Positions 1 to 4,577 of a stretch of 7,576 nt of DNA are shown piece after piece. The position numbers and the translations under genes were made by a program. The stretch's first letter is position 1; each line of letters starts with the position of its first letter. The notes beneath the pieces are model-generated. The model was given only the letters and a program-made list of their open reading frames with translations, did not search any database and was not told the origin of the DNA. The DNA lies in contig NSIA01000159.1 of the NCBI GenBank assembly GCA_002737585.1, positions 1 to 7,576 on the forward strand. The letters run 5' to 3'. Origin of the DNA: Planctomycetaceae bacterium (GTDB taxonomy: Bacteria; Planctomycetota; Phycisphaerae; Phycisphaerales; SM1A02).

Positions 1-102
1 ATGTGCCCGCGATGCAAGCGCCTACTACTATTTATTAGTTCGTTCATCCAAGCCCCCGGAAGCTCGTTGCGTTGACTTTACGGTCCGCAACGAGTTTTTA
101 TT
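1..102. other. Non-coding left edge, convergent gene ends
   Basis: No convincing gene is visible here. The rightward terminator at 63-99 implies a plus-strand gene ending just to its left. One plus frame reaches a TAG at 36-38, 24 bp before the hairpin, and could be the last few codons of such a gene, but about 12 codons cannot be identified. The minus-strand operon ends at 103, so two gene ends would converge here. Confidence 0.4.
63..99 (+). terminator. Rho-independent terminator, rightward
   Basis: A perfect 9-bp stem (CTCGTTGCG at 63-71 pairing with CGCAACGAG at 86-94) is followed directly by five T residues (95-99). Inside the loop a second 3-bp stem (GAC 74-76 with GTC 83-85) can form. 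The T-run lies on the plus-strand side only, so it should stop transcripts coming from the left edge. Read on the minus strand, the hairpin is preceded by A residues and followed by GC-rich sequence with no T-run, so it does not look like a terminator for the minus-strand operon that ends at 103. Confidence 0.7.
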
Positions 103-1275
103 TCAGCGCGCCGACTTTGACTGTGGAACGGTGGTGGATTCTGGACGAAGTTCTTCAGGAATCAGTTCGCGGTAGCGCTCGGCAACCGCCTGAAACCACG
201 CACGTTCATTGTCGGTGAGCCCGGGCGCGCGCGCCGAAGCCTCCAACGAATCAAGTCGTGCGCGGAGCACCGAACGCACGCCTGCACCCAATCCAAGCCC
301 GTCCGGACGGGCAAGTTGCGCTTGCAATTGAATGATATCTGGGTGCGAATCAACAGCGATCAATTCACCGGGAACTCGCTCCATGCGGATCATCCGCACT
401 GGAGCTGGGAACGTTTCCAACAACAGTTCCGACATTCGATCGCGACCAGCGTCAACGATGGGCGAGTCCATGCCTCCATCGCCAAACTTCTCAAGGTCAG
501 CGCGGGAACCCACCTCAATCTCCAATTCATGCCGGGTCTCCACTGGTCGGCCGTCCGGTCCGCCCACCACGCGCCCAACAGCATCGCGCTGACCACGCAT
601 GACCACTAACGCAATACGCTCGCCCGGGCGCTTGGTCTGCACGATCGTTGAAAGTTGCTGACTCACTTGGATCGGCTTGCCATCAAGTTCCACAATGCGG
701 TCGCCGGGACGAAGGACTTTCTGCGCGGGCATGTTGGGAATGAGCGCCGTCACAGTCACACCATCAATTTCGCCCATCCGAGGCGCCATTTGAATTCCCA
801 ACGCGCCGCGCGGTGCATCCTTGATGCGCGTGTAGCCAATGTCAAGAAGCCGCGCATGGGCTTCATAGGAGAGGCCACCCGGTGTGCTCAACAGGTGAAT
901 CCAAATTTGTTCGTCAGGCACCTTGGCATCACGGAGTGCAGTGGTAGCTGCGTCGCGTTGCGCGAAGTCCGTTGCTCCAAGGTCACGCACCAAGGCGGTG
1001 ACTGCTGGGTCTGCAACAACGCCGTTCATACGCGCGGGTGACCATGGTGGTGTCTCCATGAGGCTTGCCACACCGCGATCAATTCGGCCACCACCCAGCG
1101 CGATCCCTTGAAAGTCGCCACGTAGTTTCATCGGTGGCAGCACACGAGGCAGATCTTGCCCAGGCACTTGCGGAACAATCTGCTGATTTCCGAGCGCGGA
1201 CGCGACCGCCATCAACATGGCGAGCGCACCACACTTCACAGCGATTCGATGAGCTGGGCGTTCGCTTCGATCCAT
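103..1275 (-). CDS. Exported PDZ-domain protein, function unknown
   Basis: A 390-residue protein from the ATG at 1275. Residues 1-29 look like a Sec signal peptide: a basic start, a hydrophobic core around CGALAMLMAVASA, and small residues (SALG) before the mature end. There is no lipobox cysteine. Residues about 96-118 hold a short helical motif (DLGATDFAQRDAATTAL) of the HEAT-like type common in planctomycete proteins. Residues about 157-230 form a PDZ domain, with a GALGIQM binding-loop-like segment and the typical 'LRPGDRIVELDGKPI' strand. The last 150 residues are charged and probably helical, with no family I recognise. No protease catalytic domain is present, so this is likely a periplasmic or envelope binding protein and not an HtrA-type protease. 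It overlaps the kinase gene upstream by 40 bp from this start. A GTG at 1239 would give a 4-nt overlap with the kinase stop and a shorter signal peptide beginning MKCGALAML. Neither start has a strong ribosome binding site. Confidence 0.82.
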   Translation of the reverse strand: MDRSERPAHRIAVKCGALAMLMAVASALGNQQIVPQVPGQDLPRVLPPMKLRGDFQGIALGGGRIDRGVASLMETPPWSPARMNGVVADPAVTALVRDLGATDFAQRDAATTALRDAKVPDEQIWIHLLSTPGGLSYEAHARLLDIGYTRIKDAPRGALGIQMAPRMGEIDGVTVTALIPNMPAQKVLRPGDRIVELDGKPIQVSQQLSTIVQTKRPGERIALVVMRGQRDAVGRVVGGPDGRPVETRHELEIEVGSRADLEKFGDGGMDSPIVDAGRDRMSELLLETFPAPVRMIRMERVPGELIAVDSHPDIIQLQAQLARPDGLGLGAGVRSVLRARLDSLEASARAPGLTDNERAWFQAVAERYRELIPEELRPESTTVPQSKSAR

Positions 1276-2276
1276 GCTGTCTTTCGTTCGATGAAGGCCA
1301 AGAAACCGTCCGCGCGGAGGTGCGCAAACCGGCCCGTGCGAGCAATCGGCACAATGCTTTCCAGCGTGCACGACTCAATCATAAGCCACGGTAGCGCCTT
1401 TCGTTCCCTTGGCTGCAGCATTGCACCCATGCCGTGGCCAATCCCTGAGACCAAGGCCGCCATCCGCTGCAGGTCCAGTTCCGCACGCCAGCGCTCATGC
1501 GGCAGACCCGCAATGGGATCGTTGCCGAAGTGCACCAATGCATTGGCAGCTTCGCAGGCACGATGGTCAAGCCGGGCGCTATCAAAGTCCAACAGTGCGC
1601 GCACATTTCCTGAGTCAAACAGCGCATTACCGGGATGCGTGTCCCCATGCACACACAACCGATCGAAATCATCAAGCCCCACTGATTCCACCTGCGCGTA
1701 GGCGCGCGTACCGCGCTCAAGCAGTGCATCAGTGCATGCACGAAGTGCGTCTTCGTTGGTATCCGGGTCAGCGCGCATGGCAGCCGCAATGATCGCTGGC
1801 GCAGCTCCCTCAAACGTGCCCGCGCGGTGATATGAAATCGCGGGCACATGCGGATCCGGGACAAACGAGCGGGAAGACTTCAACATGCTGCCAAGCGCTG
1901 CGCCAATGGCCGCCGCTTCCACAAGTCGCTGTGTCCAGCGAGCGCCATCAACCCACTCAAACAACTCGTAGGTGCCCAACGGACCAACCACGGAGGTGGT
2001 GCCCATAGGCGTGCGCACCAAACGCGGTACTGGAACACCGGCGTCGGAAAGGTGCAACTGAAACGCGTGCAGAAACGCCAAGCGATCCGGCCCCCCCATG
2101 TCGGCCGCTCGACGCTTCAACATGAAACGACCGCCGGGCGTTCGCAAACTGCTCTTGGCACTGTTACGGGAGCCGCGCCCGATGGGCTCTGCCTCAATCG
2201 GACGGCGCAGGCCAAACTGCCGAGAAACTTCACGCACCTCCTCAAGAGAGAGGAGCTGACGTTGATGAGCTTTCAT
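1236..2276 (-). CDS. Aminoglycoside phosphotransferase-fold kinase
   Basis: A 346-residue member of the APH/choline kinase/homoserine kinase II superfamily, cytoplasmic, expected to transfer the ATP gamma-phosphate to a small-molecule hydroxyl or amine. Visible landmarks in order: a possible nucleotide-binding loop (IGRGSRNSAKSSL, residues 32-44), a candidate ATP-binding lysine K54 (RFMLKRR), a hinge-like YELFEWVDG (103-111), the catalytic loop HGDTHPGN (210-217) with catalytic D212 and N217, and the metal-binding DFD (230-232) followed by 'SARLDHRACEAANAL'. All key residues are present, so the enzyme should be active. The substrate cannot be read from sequence, and antibiotic resistance is not implied. 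The ATG at 2276 overlaps the TGA of the yicC-type gene in the form ATGA, and no separate ribosome binding site is evident, so translation is probably coupled. SrkA-like protein kinase or homoserine kinase-like roles are alternatives. Confidence 0.88.
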   Translation of the reverse strand: MKAHQRQLLSLEEVREVSRQFGLRRPIEAEPIGRGSRNSAKSSLRTPGGRFMLKRRAADMGGPDRLAFLHAFQLHLSDAGVPVPRLVRTPMGTTSVVGPLGTYELFEWVDGARWTQRLVEAAAIGAALGSMLKSSRSFVPDPHVPAISYHRAGTFEGAAPAIIAAAMRADPDTNEDALRACTDALLERGTRAYAQVESVGLDDFDRLCVHGDTHPGNALFDSGNVRALLDFDSARLDHRACEAANALVHFGNDPIAGLPHERWRAELDLQRMAALVSGIGHGMGAMLQPRERKALPWLMIESCTLESIVPIARTGRFAHLRADGFLAFIERKTAWIEANAQLIESL

Positions 2277-3157
2277 TCCGCGTTCTGTGCCTGTTCCTTG
2301 ATTCGATCGATGGCGGTCTTGATCTCCACCACGCGGCGACTGATTTCTACATCACCGCTCTTTGAAGCAATGGTGTTTGCCTCGCGCAGCATTTCCTGTG
2401 CAAGAAAGTCGATCGCCCGTCCCGCAGGTTGCGGATTTGCTGGCTCAATGATGGAGCGGAACTGTTCAACGTGTCCACCAAGCCGCGCGATTTCTTCAGC
2501 GATGTCGGAACGTTCCGCAAAGATGGCTACTTCCTTGATGACATCGGAGTCGCTCACTGTGGAGCCAAGGTCCTTCAGCGCGGCGGCGAGTCGAACCCGG
2601 AGCCGATCCTGGTAACTGGCCACCACTGCGGGCGCGCGCAGGCGTACTGCATCCAGGCGCTCTTGAATCTGTTCCCCGAATTCGCACAGCAGTGCACGGA
2701 GCGCGTCGCCTTCGCGTTCACGCATCACCATCAACGCGTCGCATGCTTCCGACAAGAGATTCATCACCATCGGACGGGCTGCTTCCGAAACGGCCGCGGA
2801 TCGATCATCGGAAACAACACCCGGCAATGCCAGTAGGTCGGCGATGCGAATTTCCTGCGAAAGGCCCGCGGGAGCAGCGTTTCGCAACTGTTCCGCATAG
2901 GCCTCCAGCGCTGCCACATTGATGCGCGCCACATTGCGGGTGGCAATTTCAGTCCAACGAATAGTGATGGTGACGCTGCCGCGCGTCAGCCGACGCATGA
3001 CTACCGATTCAATATCTGGCTCAAGCGCTTCAAAGTCCGAAGGCAACCGCATGGACGCCTTGAAGAATCGGTTGTTCACGGAACGAATTTCCACAGAACA
3101 CCGCGCGCCATCCTGCTCGCGTGCGGCAGAGCCGAATCCGGTCATCGATCGAATCAC
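2273..3157 (-). CDS. yicC: YicC/YloC family endoribonuclease
   Basis: A 294-residue protein, the usual length for the family. It opens with the family signature MIRSMTGFGSA and the N-terminal segment 'VEIRSVNNRFFKASMRLP' (22-39). In the C-terminal DUF1732 part are the conserved RSDIAEEIARLGGHVEQF and, at about residues 256-294, 'REANTIASKSGD..VVEIKTAIDRIKEQAQNAE', which matches the family end almost residue for residue. Characterised members (E. coli YicC, B. subtilis YloC) are cytoplasmic endoribonucleases implicated in small-RNA turnover. The start is GTG at 3157: it preserves the MIRSMTGFG signature and has GAGG 7 nt upstream, whereas the in-frame ATG at 3145 would drop the first four residues. 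It lies 32 bp after secG, and its stop overlaps the kinase start by 4 nt. The gene gmk, a common downstream partner of yicC elsewhere, is not here. Confidence 0.95.
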   Translation of the reverse strand: MIRSMTGFGSAAREQDGARCSVEIRSVNNRFFKASMRLPSDFEALEPDIESVVMRRLTRGSVTITIRWTEIATRNVARINVAALEAYAEQLRNAAPAGLSQEIRIADLLALPGVVSDDRSAAVSEAARPMVMNLLSEACDALMVMREREGDALRALLCEFGEQIQERLDAVRLRAPAVVASYQDRLRVRLAAALKDLGSTVSDSDVIKEVAIFAERSDIAEEIARLGGHVEQFRSIIEPANPQPAGRAIDFLAQEMLREANTIASKSGDVEISRRVVEIKTAIDRIKEQAQNAE

Positions 3158-3164
3158 TGTGGTG

Positions 3165-3168
3165 CCTC
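3165..3168 (-). promoter_or_regulatory. Ribosome binding site of yicC (GAGG)
   Basis: On the minus strand GAGG stands 7 nt before the GTG at 3157. This spacing supports the GTG over the ATG at 3145 as the translation start. Confidence 0.6.
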
Positions 3169-3189
3169 GCGAATAAGTTCAGGGTGACT

Positions 3190-3663
3190 TCAAGGAGCAG
3201 CGGGTGCTGGTGCCGCAGGTGCCGCAGGTGCCGGTGCAGCGGGTGCTGCAGGCGCTGGTGCAGCAGGTGCTGACTCAGTCGGCACCGTTGTTGCAGGCGC
3301 CAGTGGAACCGTCACCGAAGTGGTGCCCGGATTCGTTGCAGGTGCCGGCGTCACGGGAACGGAAACTGGCGCAGTGGCTGCCTGCTCAGCAGCGGGCTGC
3401 TCTTCTTTACTGCCCTTCTGCAACTTCAGATCAATGATGTTCAGGGCAATCGCCAAGACCAGGTACAGGCCAAAGGCGGTCACGGTGGCGTAGGTCAATG
3501 CGTCACCGGTGCGACCACCGAAGGCCGTGTCGGTACCGCCGCCACCGCCGCCGAATGCCTGCGCCAGTCCGCCACCCTGTGGCCGCTGAACCAGAATGAT
3601 CAGGACGAGGCAGACTGAGACGACGAGGAAGAGAATGGTGAGGAGCGTGAATGCGACGCCCAT
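3190..3663 (-). CDS. secG: Protein translocase subunit SecG, extended Ala/Pro tail
   Basis: A 157-residue SecG, the small inner-membrane subunit that assists SecYE/SecA-driven protein export. Residues 3-24 form transmembrane helix 1. They are followed by the diagnostic cytoplasmic loop VQRPQGGGLAQAFGGGGGG (25-43) and TDTAFGGRTGD, then helix 2 at about 56-78. That completes a normal SecG. Residues 85-157 add a low-complexity tail rich in Ala, Pro, Thr and Val, ending in three copies of AAPAPAAP. By the E. coli topology the C-terminus should face the periplasm. E. coli SecG is about 110 residues, so the tail is an addition. I chose the ATG at 3663 because AAGGA lies 9 nt before it. A GTG at 3687 in the same frame would overlap tpiA and add eight residues. 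The ATG is 13 nt after the tpiA stop, which supports co-transcription with tpiA. Confidence 0.93.
   Translation of the reverse strand: MGVAFTLLTILFLVVSVCLVLIILVQRPQGGGLAQAFGGGGGGTDTAFGGRTGDALTYATVTAFGLYLVLAIALNIIDLKLQKGSKEEQPAAEQAATAPVSVPVTPAPATNPGTTSVTVPLAPATTVPTESAPAAPAPAAPAAPAPAAPAAPAPAAP
3193..3270 (-). repeat. 24-bp tandem repeat in secG, 3.25 copies
   Basis: Units at 3193-3216, 3217-3240 and 3241-3264, with a 6-bp partial copy at 3265-3270, each encode the same 8 residues (AAPAPAAP). Units 1 and 2 differ at five bases and units 2 and 3 at four. Every difference is at the third base of a codon and is silent. Confidence 0.85.
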
Positions 3664-3672
3664 AGCTGTTAG

Positions 3673-3677
3673 TCCTT
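3673..3677 (-). promoter_or_regulatory. Ribosome binding site of secG (AAGGA)
   Basis: On the minus strand AAGGA overlaps the last base of the tpiA stop codon and lies 9 nt before the ATG at 3663. It decides that start over the GTG at 3687. Confidence 0.65.
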
Positions 3678-4477
3678 CAGTGCCCACCAGCTGCGGACCA
3701 TGCCTCCGCCGCGGCGCGGCAGATCGAAGCGAAGTCCTCAGCCTTCAGGCTGGCACCGCCGATCAGCCCCCCATCGACGTCCGGTTCCGCGAAGATCGCC
3801 CGTGCGTTCTTTGCGTTGACCGAACCGCCATAAATGATGCGGGTCTGCGCGGCGAATCGAGAATCATACAGGTCGGCCAGCACTCCACGGATCGCTGCGT
3901 GCATGGCCTGCGCATCTTGGGGCGTGGCGGTCCGACCGGTGCCGATCGCCCACACTGGCTCGTACGCCACCACCACGCGATCGGCGGTCTCCACCGTCAG
4001 CGTCCCGAAACATCCGCGCAATTGCTTCGCTACCACCGCTTCGGCCAAGCCGTCATCGCGCTGAAAGAGGGTTTCACCCACGCATAGGACGGCCTGCAGC
4101 CCACTTTCAAGGGCGATCGCCAGTTTTTGGTGCAGGAATTCGTCTCCCTCCTGCAGCCCGTGCCGGCGCTCAGAGTGTCCAATAATCACAGATCGGCACC
4201 CGATGTCGCAGAGCATGTCGGCACTCACTTGCCCGGTGAAGGCGCCGCTCGCTTCGGCTGCACAGTCCTGACCCCCAAGCAGGATGGGCGAATGGCCGAG
4301 GGTTCGTCCCACGGTGAAGAGGTAGGGAAATGGCGGATAGACGGCGGCATCGATGACGCCTTCGGCACCCGCGGCTACCAGCGCCGCCAGCAGCGCATCG
4401 GCCAGCTCCGCGCCGGAAGCAAGGTCAGTATTCATCTTCCAATTGCCGCCGACAAAGGGTCTGCGTGAAGGGTGCAT
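3677..4477 (-). CDS. tpiA: Triosephosphate isomerase
   Basis: A 266-residue TIM-barrel enzyme that interconverts dihydroxyacetone phosphate and glyceraldehyde 3-phosphate in glycolysis and gluconeogenesis, in the cytoplasm and normally as a dimer. All catalytic landmarks are present: GGNWKMN with K14, VIIGHSERR with H101, AYEPVWAIGTG with the catalytic base E173 and the mobile loop 6 just after it (about 174-181), IIYGGSVNAKNA (214-225), and DGGLIGGASL (235-244) for phosphate binding. Length is slightly above the usual 250 because of a short C-terminal Ala-rich helix. The start ATG at 4477 gives the normal family beginning. It is first in the five-gene minus-strand operon, diverges from alaS across 100 bp, and has no visible ribosome binding site, with a -10-like TAGACT only 6 nt upstream. 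Confidence 0.97.
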   Translation of the reverse strand: MHPSRRPFVGGNWKMNTDLASGAELADALLAALVAAGAEGVIDAAVYPPFPYLFTVGRTLGHSPILLGGQDCAAEASGAFTGQVSADMLCDIGCRSVIIGHSERRHGLQEGDEFLHQKLAIALESGLQAVLCVGETLFQRDDGLAEAVVAKQLRGCFGTLTVETADRVVVAYEPVWAIGTGRTATPQDAQAMHAAIRGVLADLYDSRFAAQTRIIYGGSVNAKNARAIFAEPDVDGGLIGGASLKAEDFASICRAAAEAWSAAGGH

Positions 4478-4483
4478 GTGGTC

Positions 4484-4489
4484 AGTCTA
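4484..4489 (-). promoter_or_regulatory. Possible -10 element of tpiA operon (TAGACT)
   Basis: TAGACT on the minus strand ends 6 nt before the tpiA ATG. A weak TTGCGG lies 19 bp upstream as a possible -35. If real, transcription would begin at or next to the start codon, giving a leaderless or nearly leaderless mRNA. This fits the lack of a ribosome binding site. Confidence 0.35.
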
Positions 4490-4562
4490 CGCCCAGGATC
4501 GGCCCGCACCGCAACACCCCGGCACGTCCGCAGCGCGGCACAAATGCTGCAAGCCCCGTCCC

Positions 4563-4568
4563 TACACT
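4563..4568 (+). promoter_or_regulatory. Possible -10 element of alaS (TACACT)
   Basis: TACACT ends 9 nt before the alaS ATG, with no purine-rich ribosome binding site between them. I could not find a matching -35 hexamer. A start of transcription at or within a few bases of the ATG is the inference. Confidence 0.3.
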
Positions 4569-4577
4569 GCGCCTCCC

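Larger units (their letters stand above)
4478..4577. promoter_or_regulatory. Divergent tpiA/alaS intergenic region
   Basis: The 100 bp between two outward-facing genes must carry both promoters unless they lie inside the genes. I see a TAnnnT hexamer close to each start codon, no good TTGACA-like element, no long inverted repeat, and no T-box or other recognisable riboswitch ahead of alaS. Confidence 0.5.

Noticed and set aside
1..75. A short plus-strand ORF beginning MCPRCKRLLLF at position 1
   Set aside because: Twenty-four codons running into the terminator stem, with no ribosome binding site visible in the window. The CPRC is not enough to call a zinc-binding peptide.
103..1275. An HtrA/Deg-type protease call from the PDZ domain
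   Set aside because: No trypsin-like domain and no His-Asp-Ser catalytic motifs are present. Only the PDZ domain and unassigned helical regions are seen.
1236..2276. Reading the APH-fold gene as an aminoglycoside resistance gene
   Set aside because: The fold is shared by many metabolic and regulatory kinases. The gene is embedded in a housekeeping operon with no mobile DNA, so resistance is not supported.
1156..2615. Plus-strand open frames of 135-255 codons opposite the kinase and yicC genes
   Set aside because: They are antisense shadows of genes with clear family motifs. They lack recognisable domains and overlap coding sequence fully.
3204..3437. A plus-strand frame rich in Val, Gln and Pro opposite the secG tail
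   Set aside because: Its repeats are simply the complement of the SecG AAPAPAAP repeat.
4478..4577. A T-box or alanine-responsive leader ahead of alaS
   Set aside because: The space is only 100 bp, contains no T-box consensus and no terminator-like hairpin with a T-run.
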